In this document: positions 48,265-57,932 of the stretch, one piece after another
Layout: every line of letters begins with the position of its first letter
Numbering within the stretch: position 1 is the stretch's first letter
Origin: PoT sp049331405
GTDB taxonomy: Bacteria; Planctomycetota; Planctomycetia; Isosphaerales; Isosphaeraceae
Direction: 5' to 3'
NCBI RefSeq assembly: GCF_049331405.1
Contig: NZ_CP186274.1
Location: forward strand, 6,324,001 to 6,388,000
DNA: 64,000 bases
The notes under the pieces: generated by a model
Seen by the model: the letters and a program-made list of their open reading frames with translations, nothing else
Told to the model about the DNA's origin: nothing
Database searches by the model: none
Made by a program: the position numbers and the translations under genes

Positions 48265-49875
48265 TCAGACCGGCATACTCGTGAGGAGCCCCTTGATCGT
48301 CTCAGGGTCGACGGGCTTGACGAGGTGGTGGTCGAACCCGGCCTCGCGGGAACGGAGCCGGTCCGACTCCTGCCCCCAGCCGGTGAGCGCGACGAACATG
48401 GTCCCCTGCGCCTCGGGGGTCGGCCGGAGCTGGCGGACGACCTCGTATCCGTCCATGCCCGGCATCCCGATGTCGAGCAGGACGAGCTCCGGGCGGAAGT
48501 CCCTGGCCGTTTCCAGGGCCGACATGCCGTCGTAAGCGACCCGCACCTCCTGGCCGTGGAGCCGGGAGAGGAGCCGCGCCAGGGTCCTCGCCGCGTCCTC
48601 GTTGTCATCTACGACCAGGATCCGGCGGCAAGGCAAGGCCGAAACAGGATTTGCGACCTCGGTCTTTCGATCCGGCGCGGGAGCCGGGGTCGGGTCCTGA
48701 CGCGGTGCGTCGATCGACGGGTCGTAGGGCAAGGCCGGCAGCCTGAACTCGAAGAGACTCCCTTGTCCCGGACCATCGCTCCGGGCCGTCACCACGCCGC
48801 CGTGGAGTTCGACGAGGGTCTTCACCAGCCCCAGTCCGATGCCGAGGCCCCCCTGGGCACGGCTCCCTCGCTTGCCGGCCTGGACGAACATCCCGAAGAT
48901 ATCCGCGAGCATCTCGGGTTCGATGCCGATGCCCGAGTCGCGGACACGGACGAGGGCATCGCCACGGTCACGCTCGGCGGAGATCCAGATCTTGCCGCCG
49001 ACCTCGGTGTACTTGATCGCGTTGCTCAGGAGGTTGTCGAGCACCTGTTCCAGGCGGGTCGGGTCGGCCTCGAGCCGAATCCGCTCGCGAGGTAAGTCGA
49101 CGGTCAGCTCCAGCTTGCGCTCGGAGAGGCTCCCTCGGCTCGCCTCGATGGCCTGGTTCAGGATGGTGCCGAGGTCCACGGTCTCCTTGCGGAGCTCGAT
49201 TTTCCCCTGACTGATCCGGGAGACGTCCATGAGGTCGTCGACGAGCCGCGCGAGATGCACGACCTGGCGCTCGGCCATCGACCGCTCGGCCTCGAAGTCG
49301 CTTGGGTTCGCGAACGGCTGCTTCATCAGGTGGAGCGCGGTGCGGACGGGGGCCAGGGGATTCCGCAACTCGTGGGCGAGGACCGCGAGGAAGTCATCCT
49401 TGCGCAGGTCCGCTTCCCGCAGTGCCGCCTCGGCCCGCTTGCGCTCGACGATCTCGCGCTCGAGTTGCACCTGCTTCTCGCGGGCCTCCTCGGCGCTATC
49501 CTCGGCCCGGCGTCTGGCGGACCACATGAACCCGCCGAGGGTGGATATGGCCAGGCCGACGATCATGTACACCCAGAGCCCGACCTCGGAGGCGGGGTCC
49601 ATCACCCAGAATGAGCCCATCGGCTTGAGGATCAGGAATCGCAGGGCCAGGCCGCTCATCGCGAGCGCCGCCAGCCCCGGCCCGAGGCCCCCCGTCCCGG
49701 CGCTGAAGACCAGGGCGATGAAGTAGAAGATGTACGGGAAGCGTTCGCCGAGGATGGGATTGAGGCTGACGCGGATCACTGTCGCCAGCGCCACGCTCGC
49801 CAATCCGGTCGCGTATCGGGAGAAGGCCGAACGCTTCGCCATCGCCATAAAGGTCTCTGTGGGAGTGGCCTGCAT
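48265..49875 (-). CDS. Hybrid sensor histidine kinase with C-terminal receiver
   Basis: 536 residues. Four hydrophobic segments in the first 120 residues form a DUF4118-like membrane domain. A coiled linker follows, then HisKA with H168 (LAHELRNPL), HATPase_c with NLLSNAIKYTE (N box) and DSGIGIEPEM and GGLGIGLGL (G boxes), and a REC domain with D468 (LLDIGMPGMDG) as phospho-acceptor. No separate response regulator lies nearby, so it must pass the phosphate to a regulator elsewhere or signal by the REC domain itself. The start could be 49875 or 49848. It converges with the metallopeptidase gene. Confidence 0.92.
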   Translation of the reverse strand: MQATPTETFMAMAKRSAFSRYATGLASVALATVIRVSLNPILGERFPYIFYFIALVFSAGTGGLGPGLAALAMSGLALRFLILKPMGSFWVMDPASEVGLWVYMIVGLAISTLGGFMWSARRRAEDSAEEAREKQVQLEREIVERKRAEAALREADLRKDDFLAVLAHELRNPLAPVRTALHLMKQPFANPSDFEAERSMAERQVVHLARLVDDLMDVSRISQGKIELRKETVDLGTILNQAIEASRGSLSERKLELTVDLPRERIRLEADPTRLEQVLDNLLSNAIKYTEVGGKIWISAERDRGDALVRVRDSGIGIEPEMLADIFGMFVQAGKRGSRAQGGLGIGLGLVKTLVELHGGVVTARSDGPGQGSLFEFRLPALPYDPSIDAPRQDPTPAPAPDRKTEVANPVSALPCRRILVVDDNEDAARTLARLLSRLHGQEVRVAYDGMSALETARDFRPELVLLDIGMPGMDGYEVVRQLRPTPEAQGTMFVALTGWGQESDRLRSREAGFDHHLVKPVDPETIKGLLTSMPV

Positions 49876-50202
49876 CGAGCGAGACTGCTTCGACCTCCGA
49901 AAGACCCCGGGAGATCGAGAGGGGGATCGCGAATCGTTTCGATTCGATTCTAGCAGGAAGAGGCAATCGCTGGATGGGCTGGGGGGCTTGAATTTCTACG
50001 TGTTTCGATCAGTCATCATGGACTCGGCTTGCGTCCATCGAAAGCCGAGCGAACTCTGACGCCTCCGCGGGAAAAGTCAAACAAAGTTTGGCTTGCCGAT
50101 TCCTTTTTTCACCGGGTTCGGGTAGGAGGATACTTACCGGGTCATTATTTCGATGGGTCCACAATACCCCAGGGATGGCAAATCCTTGCGAGGAGATGGT
50201 CC
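49876..50202. other. 327-bp divergent intergenic region
   Basis: It lies between the histidine kinase (minus) and the Tat protein gene (plus). A 13-bp palindrome CAAACAAAGTTTG lies at 50078-50090. A weak promoter-like pair TTTTCA (50106-50111) and GATACT (50129-50134) with 17-base spacing lies 69 bases before the start at 50203. Nothing else was seen. Confidence 0.35.
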
Positions 50203-51750
50203 ATGGATCGCTATCGACGTCGAGAGTTTCTCGCGGACGTGGGGCGAGGCATGCTGGTCGCCAGTGTGGGTTCGGTCCTCGCGCAAGACCTGGGCCTGGC
50301 GCCTGCTGCCCTGGCCGACACGGAAACCGGCCGTCTGAGCTTCGGCACGCTCGAGCCGCTCGTCTCCTTGATGCAGGAGACCCCCGCCGACAAGCTCCTG
50401 CCCGCCGTTTTGGAGCGGATCAAGCACGGGACGGAGCTCCGCGAACTGGTCGCCGCCGCCGCCCTGGCGAATGCGCGGACCTTCGGCGGGCAAGACTATG
50501 ATGGATATCATGCGTTCATGGCGCTGGCCCCGGCCTTCCACATGTCGCATGAGATGCCCGAGTCGGAACGGGCCCTCCCCGTCATGAAGGTCCTCTATCG
50601 CAATACCAACCACATCCAGAAGATGGGTGGCTGCGAGCACGAGGTCTTGCACGTCGAGAACGCGTCGGCCAAGCCCGGCGAGCAGTCCGCCGCCGAGACA
50701 CTCCGCGACGCCGTGCGCCGGAAGGACATGGAAGGGGCCGAGCGGACTTTCGCCGCCCTCGCGCGAGGGCCCCTGAACGACGCCTACGACGACCTGCAAT
50801 ATATCGTGCAGGACGACGCCAACGTCCACCGGGTCGTCCTCGCCTGGCGGGCGTGGGCCCTGCTCGACCTCACCGGCAAGGAATATGCCCATACGATGCT
50901 GCGGCAGTCGGTCCGGTTCTGCGTGAACGAGGAATCCTCGGCCCGCCGCAACAGGATCGCCGAGCCGCTTCGAGAGCTGCTGCCCAAGCTACTAGACCGC
51001 TACGGCCTGGTCGGCAAGTCGGTCGGGGATCGCAAGCCGGACGACCAGTGGGTCGACCACCTCGCCCGGACGATCTACGCCGGGAACCGGGAGCAGGCGG
51101 CCGACACCATGGCGCAGGCTCTGGCCGAAGGGATCGCCCTCGAGTCGGTGGGCGAGGCCCTCTCGCTCGCCGCCAACCTGCTCGTGCTGCACGACCCCGG
51201 CCGGAAGAAGGAGGAGCCCGGCGGGAAGCCGGTCGGCAGCGTCCATGGGGCCTCGGTCGGCGTCCACGCCTCCGACGCCGCGAACGCCTGGAGGAACATC
51301 GCCCGCGTGAGCAACCATCGCAACTCGCTCGCCAGCCTCATCGTCGGTGCCTATCACACCGCCGGCCAGGCCGGATCGCTCAACCCCAAGGCGTACCCGC
51401 TCGAGGAGCATCGCGAGGCCGTCAAGGATGTCTCGCCCGACGCCCTGCTCTCGGAGGCCGAGGCCGCCATCAAGGCCAAGGATCAGGCTCGCGTCTGTGC
51501 CCTGATCCACCGCTACGGCGAACTCGACCGCCCGGCACGCCCGGCGTTCGACCTCATGCTCCGCTACGCGATCAGCGAGGACGGGGCCCTGCACGCCGAG
51601 AAGTATTACCGCACGGTGACCGAGGAATTCGCCTCGAGCCGCCCGTCCTTCCGCTGGAGGCACCTCACCGCCCTGGGCCGCGTGACCGCCAGCGAATACG
51701 GCTTCGCCGCCCCGGGCGTGGCCGACGCCCGCCGCCTCCTCGGGATCTGA
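50203..51750 (+). CDS. Tat-exported protein of unknown function
   Basis: 515 residues. The N-terminus has a twin-arginine signal: RYRRREFLADVG followed by a hydrophobic stretch and ALADT. The mature protein is alpha-helical and fairly charged, with His-rich segments (YHAFMALAPAFHMSHEMPE, GAYHTAGQAG, LIHRYGELDRPARPAF). I recognise no family; repeated His/Glu-containing helices could bind a metal or cofactor, which would fit Tat export. The start at 50203 has AGGAG at 50191-50195; a longer frame to 50029 lacks support. A perfect bidirectional terminator follows. It stands alone. Confidence 0.7.
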   Translation: MDRYRRREFLADVGRGMLVASVGSVLAQDLGLAPAALADTETGRLSFGTLEPLVSLMQETPADKLLPAVLERIKHGTELRELVAAAALANARTFGGQDYDGYHAFMALAPAFHMSHEMPESERALPVMKVLYRNTNHIQKMGGCEHEVLHVENASAKPGEQSAAETLRDAVRRKDMEGAERTFAALARGPLNDAYDDLQYIVQDDANVHRVVLAWRAWALLDLTGKEYAHTMLRQSVRFCVNEESSARRNRIAEPLRELLPKLLDRYGLVGKSVGDRKPDDQWVDHLARTIYAGNREQAADTMAQALAEGIALESVGEALSLAANLLVLHDPGRKKEEPGGKPVGSVHGASVGVHASDAANAWRNIARVSNHRNSLASLIVGAYHTAGQAGSLNPKAYPLEEHREAVKDVSPDALLSEAEAAIKAKDQARVCALIHRYGELDRPARPAFDLMLRYAISEDGALHAEKYYRTVTEEFASSRPSFRWRHLTALGRVTASEYGFAAPGVADARRLLGI

Positions 51751-51768
51751 ACCGATCCGGCAACAAAA

Positions 51769-51805
51769 CGAGGCCTCGCGACCCTGGTGGGGTCGCGAGG
51801 CCTCG
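51769..51805. terminator. Bidirectional terminator hairpin
   Basis: CGAGGCCTCGCGACCC (51769-51784) pairs perfectly with GGGTCGCGAGGCCTCG (51790-51805) around five bases. It sits between the convergent stops at 51750 (plus) and 51833 (minus). The A-rich ACAAAA just before it would be a T-run for the minus strand. Confidence 0.8.
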
Positions 51806-51832
51806 TGATGATCCCGAGTTGCGTCGAAGGGC

Positions 51833-53332
51833 TCAGGGCTGCGCCGGGGCTTCGGCGGCGGCCTCGTCCTTGGTATCCTCGCCATTCTGCGGCCGGATCA
51901 GCTCGAAGTAGCGGCGGATCGTCTGGCGATGGCCGAGGGGGATCGGCTCGCTGTCGAGCACGGCCTCGGACATCTTGCGATACTTCTGATACGAGTCGCG
52001 ATAGCCGCGGGCGGCGGTCTGCCGGCCCTCGGCGGAGTGGGTCGTCTCGACCTCCGACGGGCCGTCATCGCCGGGCTGTCCGGTCGTCTCCTTGATGTCG
52101 CGCTTCGAGGCGAGGTTCGTCTTGTCCCCGTCGATGTTCCCGCTGATGCCGAGGCCGGCACTCTGGTTGGGAGCGTTCGACTTCTGCTTCAGTCGCAGGC
52201 GGGCGGTGTTCTGGCAGTTGCCTTTGCACTCGCTGAGCTTGTCGATTTCCTTGGCGAGTACTTCAAACATCTTCTTCCGCTTGCCCTGCCCCTTGGCGAG
52301 CTTGGCGATCCCCTTGGCCCCCTTGCCGATCTTGCTGTTCTGGCCGTCCTTGATCCCCTCGGCCATCTCCGAGGCGGCCTCGCCGAGTTCACCCAGGCCG
52401 ACCTCGCCCATCTGCTTGGCGGCTTCCGACAGCTTCTCCTCGACCGCCTTGGCTTCCTTGCGGTCGAGCTCGGGGTTCTCGAGCTCTTGCAGGGCCTTCG
52501 CGGCCTGCTCATATTTCCCGTCCTGGAGGGCCTTGCCGGCGGCCTCGAGGGCCTGGGCCGAGACCATGGCATCGCCCAGCGACTTGAGCTGGCCGTCGAC
52601 GATCCCCACGTTGTACTGGGCCTGCTGGGCGGCGATCGCCGCCTGCATTTCGGAGAGCTTGGCCAGGGCCTCCTTGGTGTCGACGCCCGGCTCCTTCATC
52701 TCCTGGGCCTTCTGGCGGAGCTCCTTGATCAACTCCTTCAGGGCCGGGTCTTCTTCCTTCTTCGCCATCTCGTCGAGGGCCTTGAGATCCTCTTCAATCT
52801 TCACGGCCTCGAGCACGATGTGCTCGGGGGCCGGCGAGATGCTGGCGCGTGCGGGCTTGGGGGCGAGCGGCCAGGCGAGCAGGCCTACGGCGATCGCCAG
52901 GAGCCCCACCGCATACGGCACGACCCTGGGCATGCGGAACGGCACGACCGCGCGGGGCTCGATCCCTTCGAGGTGTTCCTCGGCGTCGGCGACCTGGAGC
53001 CGGTGCAGTTCGCCGGACTTCGCCCCCGTCAAGAAGGCGAGCGCGGTGACCGTACGATCCTTGAGACGATGATGGGCGTCGACCGAGGCCGCGGCCTGTC
53101 GCCAGCTACCGAAGCGGAGGGCGGCGACGAGCATCCCCAGGATAGGACCCAGGGCGAAGACCCCTGCGATGACCGACGGGGCGATCGGGCGACCGGTGAT
53201 CCATTTGGCCAGGCCGAGCGCGACGCCGGCGGCCGAGGCGGCGAGCAACCCGAAGGCCGCTCCCCTCAATAGCAAGACCCCACGCTGGCGAAGCACGACG
53301 GGACGTAACCGCTCATGAATCCGCTGACGCAT
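51833..53332 (-). CDS. Membrane protein with coiled coils (set 2)
   Basis: 499 residues. Three transmembrane segments lie at about residues 21-42, 52-72 and 135-155 (VPYAVGLLAIAVGLLAWPLA). A long Glu/Lys-rich coiled coil follows at about 175-350, with many LQ/KE heptads and a KGAKGIAKLAKGQGKR basic patch, and the C-terminus is polar and disordered. It ends the second moxR set and occupies the same place as the 1093-residue protein at 30149, with similar N-terminal layout (double membrane segment, then a KDRTVTALAF-type segment). Function unknown; perhaps a scaffold for the VWA proteins. Confidence 0.72.
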   Translation of the reverse strand: MRQRIHERLRPVVLRQRGVLLLRGAAFGLLAASAAGVALGLAKWITGRPIAPSVIAGVFALGPILGMLVAALRFGSWRQAAASVDAHHRLKDRTVTALAFLTGAKSGELHRLQVADAEEHLEGIEPRAVVPFRMPRVVPYAVGLLAIAVGLLAWPLAPKPARASISPAPEHIVLEAVKIEEDLKALDEMAKKEEDPALKELIKELRQKAQEMKEPGVDTKEALAKLSEMQAAIAAQQAQYNVGIVDGQLKSLGDAMVSAQALEAAGKALQDGKYEQAAKALQELENPELDRKEAKAVEEKLSEAAKQMGEVGLGELGEAASEMAEGIKDGQNSKIGKGAKGIAKLAKGQGKRKKMFEVLAKEIDKLSECKGNCQNTARLRLKQKSNAPNQSAGLGISGNIDGDKTNLASKRDIKETTGQPGDDGPSEVETTHSAEGRQTAARGYRDSYQKYRKMSEAVLDSEPIPLGHRQTIRRYFELIRPQNGEDTKDEAAAEAPAQP

Positions 53333-53422
53333 GGAAGGAGCCTCTTACTTAAATGGAAGCCTCGTCCGCAAAGATTGGCGGACGCCGATCATTCTCCCCG
53401 AGAGGTCGGGACAATTGTACGA

Positions 53423-55999
53423 TCAGCCGCGGGCCGCGCGAAGGGGAGATCGGCCGGGGACCCGGCCGAAAACCAGGGTGAAATCAATACGCCGGAGTGC
53501 GACGTCGATCACAAAGATGAGCAAAGCTGCCACCAGCAGATAAGGCCAGAGCGGGACGGCTCGCAGGGCCGAGCGATCCGAAGGGGCGAAGACCTCCTCC
53601 GGCTTCGGGTCGTGCCGTCCCTGCGACACCTTCGAGACGGACTTGAGCAGGTCGACGTTCGTGGGCCTGAGCCGGAGCTCGTCCGGGTATCCCACGGAGA
53701 GCCCGCGCGACTGCTGGTAGAGCAACTGCCCTCGGTACTTCTGGGCGAACTCCAGGTGGTAGGAACCGGCCAGCGGCGTGTCGAACTCGGCCTGATACCG
53801 GCCGGGAGCCGTCTGGGCCATCGGCAGCTTGAGCTTGCCGAGTTGGGCGTCGATGACCGTGAGCTCGGTCTCGGCGTCGTTGAGGTATCGTCCCGAGGGG
53901 TCGATGGCATCGAGCGTCACCGCGGCGTGGCGGTTCTTGTGATCCACCTGGACCACGACCCCCTTGGCGTCCGACTTCCGCATCGCGTGGCGGATCACCT
54001 GGGCCCAGAACCGGCCGTAGCCGGGCCAGGGCAGCCACTCCGCCGCCCAGCGCGGCTTGGCGTCGGAGGTGAACGCGACGCTCATCCCCAGGCCGTAACG
54101 CCACCAGGTGAGCAGCGGGTCGCCCGCCTCGCTGGCGAGGATCAGTTCGCTCGTCGGCTTCGGCCGCGTGACGACGTAGCCGAGCAGCGGCGGGGCCGCG
54201 CCGAAGTCGAGCTCGGCGAGGGTCTGCGTCGGGCGGATCACCTGCGGGTTGAACGGGATCTCGTTGATGGCCGACTTGCTGGCCGCGACAGTCTCCTTGG
54301 CGAAGATCTGGGGGACCGAGGCTGGGTCGTCGGTGAAGTAATAGCGGCCGTTGCCGATCCGGGCGATCTCCTCGAGCAGGTTCTGGTCGGCCCCCTCCCC
54401 CACGCCGACGGTGGTGATGGTGATGTGGGCCGAGGCCATCGACGCGGCGACCCCTTCGAAGTCGCCGGGGGTCGAGATTCCGTCGGTGAGCAGGATCACA
54501 TGCTTGAGCTTGGCGGGGACGCGCTGGAGGGCGTCGAAGGCCTCTTCCATCGCCGGATGCATGTTCGTGCCGCCGCCGGCCTCGATCGTGGCGACGCGGT
54601 CGATGACGAAGCCTTTATCCGTGCAGGGGTGCAGCTCGCTGATGAGGAAGGGCTCGCCGTCGAAGGCGATGACCCCGACCTTGTCGTTGGGCCCGAGCAG
54701 CTCGATCGCTCCCTTGGCGGCGTCCTTGACGAGCTCGATCTTGTCGCCACCCATCGAGCCCGACTTGTCGATGACGATCATCATCGCCAGGCTCGGCTTC
54801 TCCTTCTCCTTCTCGAAGTCGCTCCGCACCGGGAGGATCTCTTCGAGGGCCGTCTTGTAGTACCCGCCTAGCCCGAACGACTGGTCGCCGCCGAGCATGA
54901 TCAGGCCGCCGCCGAGGTCGCGGACGTAGGTGCGGGCCAGGTCCATCTGCCGGGTCGTCAAGGACGTGGCCGGCACGTTGGAGATCATCAGGAGCTCATA
55001 ATTCTGGAGGTCGGCCAGCGAGTCGGGCATCCCCTGCGGGGGCCGGACGTCGACCTGGATCTCCTGCTCCTCGAGGGCCCAGGTCAGGTCCTTGGCATCC
55101 TTGGGCTCGCTCTCGATCAGGAGCACGCGCGGCTTGCCCGAGGCGAAGACGAGGCCCGACTCCGAGTTGTTATCCTGCTGCTCGTCGCGGAAGTTGCGGG
55201 CGCGGGCGGTGTAGGTCGCGAGCCGATCCTGCTCGATCGACTGCTGGAACCGGAACCGGTTCTCCCCCTTCTTGATCTTCTTCCGCTCCGAGGCGACCTT
55301 GATCGCCCCCTTGTAGACCTCGATATCCCCCTCGTCGTCGTGGTTCGCGTCGACCACGACCTCGACGTAGAAGGGCTCGCCTTGCAGCACCTGCGCCGGG
55401 ACCTTGACGGCGGAGACCTGGACCTCGGGCTCTTGTCGGGTCTTGAGCGGCACGGTGTCGATGGGCACGCCGGCTCGGAGCGCGGCCTTGACCGCGTCGC
55501 CGGCCGTCTGGTTGCCGTCCGTCACGAGGACGATCCTGGGGACGTGGAACGGCGGGCAGGCGGCCGTGGCCACCTCGATGGCGGCGGCCAGGTCCGTCCC
55601 CTTCGGCTCGGCCACGGGGTTCTTCTTCGTCGGGTCGTCGCTCACCACGCCGGGCGAGGCCGCGAACGGCACGACCGCCGCCTTGTGCCGCCCCTGGCTT
55701 TCCAGGGCCTTGCCGATGAACTTGTCCGCGTCTTTGCGCGAGTCGTCGCCGACGCTCAGGCTCTGGTCGACCGCGAAGACGACGAACTGGTCCTTCGTCG
55801 GGCTCAGGAGCGTCAGGCCCGCCAGCGACAGGACCAGCAGCGCGGCGATCAAGACACGCAAGGCCAGTGAGATCAGGCGCTGGCGCGTGGCGAAGTCGAC
55901 GAGGCTGTGTCGGAAATAGTAATACAGGATCGGCAAGGCCAGCAGGCCGAGCAGCCAACCGGGGCGGATCAGTTCGAGTTGATATCCGAGGGCACCCAT
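53423..55999 (-). CDS. Membrane protein with two VWA domains and GATase1-like domain (set 2)
   Basis: 858 residues. N-terminal BatA-like membrane segments (residues 13-27 and about 43-65) come first. VWA domain 1 has MIDAS DQSLS at D78, S80 and S82. A GATase1-like segment lies at about 335-390 (YELLMISN, DLGGGLIMLGGDQSF). VWA domain 2 has DKSGS at D411, S413 and S415 and contains the full fold (VGVIAFDGEPFLIS). A transmembrane segment (LWPYLLVAALLIFVIDVAL) lies near residue 830. The stop of the BatA-VWA gene is two bases before this start, so the two are coupled. It is the counterpart of the gene at 33670. Confidence 0.88.
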   Translation of the reverse strand: MGALGYQLELIRPGWLLGLLALPILYYYFRHSLVDFATRQRLISLALRVLIAALLVLSLAGLTLLSPTKDQFVVFAVDQSLSVGDDSRKDADKFIGKALESQGRHKAAVVPFAASPGVVSDDPTKKNPVAEPKGTDLAAAIEVATAACPPFHVPRIVLVTDGNQTAGDAVKAALRAGVPIDTVPLKTRQEPEVQVSAVKVPAQVLQGEPFYVEVVVDANHDDEGDIEVYKGAIKVASERKKIKKGENRFRFQQSIEQDRLATYTARARNFRDEQQDNNSESGLVFASGKPRVLLIESEPKDAKDLTWALEEQEIQVDVRPPQGMPDSLADLQNYELLMISNVPATSLTTRQMDLARTYVRDLGGGLIMLGGDQSFGLGGYYKTALEEILPVRSDFEKEKEKPSLAMMIVIDKSGSMGGDKIELVKDAAKGAIELLGPNDKVGVIAFDGEPFLISELHPCTDKGFVIDRVATIEAGGGTNMHPAMEEAFDALQRVPAKLKHVILLTDGISTPGDFEGVAASMASAHITITTVGVGEGADQNLLEEIARIGNGRYYFTDDPASVPQIFAKETVAASKSAINEIPFNPQVIRPTQTLAELDFGAAPPLLGYVVTRPKPTSELILASEAGDPLLTWWRYGLGMSVAFTSDAKPRWAAEWLPWPGYGRFWAQVIRHAMRKSDAKGVVVQVDHKNRHAAVTLDAIDPSGRYLNDAETELTVIDAQLGKLKLPMAQTAPGRYQAEFDTPLAGSYHLEFAQKYRGQLLYQQSRGLSVGYPDELRLRPTNVDLLKSVSKVSQGRHDPKPEEVFAPSDRSALRAVPLWPYLLVAALLIFVIDVALRRIDFTLVFGRVPGRSPLRAARG

Positions 56000-56001
56000 A
56001 T

Positions 56002-57894
56002 TTAGCTAATCCAGCGCCTTTGATAGCAGACCCATTCCCCGGTCGCCAGGATCCAGGCCAGCACGATCATGGCGAACCAGATCGGCCACCCGCCGAAACC
56101 CGCCTGGGCGACATCCGCCTTCGCCTTCAAGCCTTCGGGGGCACGCAGGTCGCTCTCCCTCGCGTTGGCGAGGTTGCACGCGACCTCGAGCACCGATTTC
56201 TCAGCCTCACCCTTCTTGGCGTCAACCTTCGACTTGTCCGCATTCTCGCCGGGCTTCCGGACGAGGCTCCAGATCCCGCAATGGTCGAGCGGTCCGATCG
56301 TGGCCTTCTGTCCGTCCATGGGGACCGGCTGGCTGACGCCATCCGGTGCGCGGAGGGCGATCGTCCCTTGGCTATCCACCACGCCGGGCTGTGAAGGCAA
56401 CTCCAACTCGGCCACCGCGCCCGTGGATCGAGCCTCGAGCAATTCCCCCTTCGTCCCCGCGAACCACCCGAGGGCGTTGGCGACGAGGATCGGGAAGGCC
56501 GTCTGCAGTGGTAGGTCCCCCTTGTCGAGGTTGACCGAGAGGACCAGCACCTTCCCCTCGGGCCGCTCGAAGGTGCACAGCAAGGGATCCCCCTCGACCG
56601 AGACCGCCAGCAGCTTGGCCGTCCCCTTGGGCGTGAGCTTGCGGGCTTCCGGCATCAAGACGTTGTCGAGCCGGACGTTCGCCATCAGCGGCGAGTCCTT
56701 GTCCTGCTTCGTCACGATCGGGTTCAGGAGCGTCTCGCCGAGATCCCAGAGGTCGCACGAGCCGGCCGGCTCGATGACGAGGACCGGGCCGCTCGGCAAC
56801 TTCTCCGGCACCTTCTTGTGCAGGACGGTGATGGCCCCGACCGAGATGGACTTCGGCAGGTCCTTGCTCGTGTCGAGCTTCACCAGCGGGTTGGCCTCGA
56901 GCACCTTCTCGACGAAGAGGTTCCCGTCGGTCACGAGCTCGACCTGCTTGATCTCGCGTTTGGGAAGCAAGGCGGTTGCCTGGTTATCGGTCGCCAGCGC
57001 ATCCTTGTGGTCGAGCTTGACGAGGAGCTTGCCCCCCTCCGTCGACGTCTTCTCGAACGTCTGGCTCCATTTGCCGTTCGGCGCAAGTTTCAAGGGGACG
57101 ACGTCGATGATCTCCTGCTCGAGCGAGACTTCGAGGCGGCACTGCACTTCCTGATCGGACGAATTCGTGACCTCCGCCAGGATCTGATAGCCGACGGGGT
57201 CGAGCAGGCTCCGCCTGGCCTGGAGTCGGGTGATCCCGACGTTCCCGGCCTTCGTCCCGATCGAGACGATCTCCACGTCCTGATCCTTGGAGAGCCCTGT
57301 CGCGTCATCGAAGGCGGCGTCGCTGAGGATGACCACCTTGCGGTTCTTGTGGTCGGCAAGGAGCCTCCTCGCCAGGGCCACGGCCTCCTTGACGTGCGTC
57401 GGCCCATCGGTGGGCTGGATCGCGTCCACGGAGGTCCGCAACGTGCGCTGATGGCCCGTCAGGCCGCAGTAAACCCGGGGCTCCGAGCCGGCCGAGACGA
57501 TCGCGACCTCGTCCATGAACCGCAGGTCGTCGATGATCGTCTTCGCCTCGGCCTTGGCCTTGGCCAGACGCGTCGGCGCGACGTCCGTCGCGTTCATGCT
57601 CGCCGAGTTATCCACGACGAGGACGAGGCGCCTGGCCTGCCTCAATTCCCAGCGGAAGAAGGGCTCGCAGAGGGCGAAGACCAGGAGCATCAGGAAGGCG
57701 AGCTGCACCAGCAGCGAGACGAGGTGCCTGAGCCGCTGCCAGATCGAGCGAGGGCGCTTCTCCTCGAAGATCTGCTCCCAGAAGAGGATCGTCGAGACCG
57801 GGACGCGGCGCAGCCGGATCTTCAGGATGTAGAAGATCACGATCGGGATCGCCAGGGCGGCCCAGGCCAGTGCGAGCGGATGAGTCAGGTTCAT
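56002..57894 (-). CDS. BatA N-terminal membrane protein with VWA domain (set 2)
   Basis: 630 residues. The first 40 residues are a BatA N-terminal domain (LALAWAALAIPIVIFYILKI, then RRVPVSTILFWEQ), and a second membrane segment lies at about 60-76. A VWA domain has MIDAS DNSAS at D95, S97 and S99. A beta-rich region and a C-terminal membrane segment (PIWFAMIVLAWILATGEWV) follow. Its partner at 53423 begins two bases after its stop. It is the counterpart of the gene at 35865 and probably acts with the MoxR ATPase of the same set. Confidence 0.9.
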   Translation of the reverse strand: MNLTHPLALAWAALAIPIVIFYILKIRLRRVPVSTILFWEQIFEEKRPRSIWQRLRHLVSLLVQLAFLMLLVFALCEPFFRWELRQARRLVLVVDNSASMNATDVAPTRLAKAKAEAKTIIDDLRFMDEVAIVSAGSEPRVYCGLTGHQRTLRTSVDAIQPTDGPTHVKEAVALARRLLADHKNRKVVILSDAAFDDATGLSKDQDVEIVSIGTKAGNVGITRLQARRSLLDPVGYQILAEVTNSSDQEVQCRLEVSLEQEIIDVVPLKLAPNGKWSQTFEKTSTEGGKLLVKLDHKDALATDNQATALLPKREIKQVELVTDGNLFVEKVLEANPLVKLDTSKDLPKSISVGAITVLHKKVPEKLPSGPVLVIEPAGSCDLWDLGETLLNPIVTKQDKDSPLMANVRLDNVLMPEARKLTPKGTAKLLAVSVEGDPLLCTFERPEGKVLVLSVNLDKGDLPLQTAFPILVANALGWFAGTKGELLEARSTGAVAELELPSQPGVVDSQGTIALRAPDGVSQPVPMDGQKATIGPLDHCGIWSLVRKPGENADKSKVDAKKGEAEKSVLEVACNLANARESDLRAPEGLKAKADVAQAGFGGWPIWFAMIVLAWILATGEWVCYQRRWIS

Positions 57895-57932
57895 AATCGC
57901 GTCATCACGTCATTCGCCACGAAAATTGAAGG

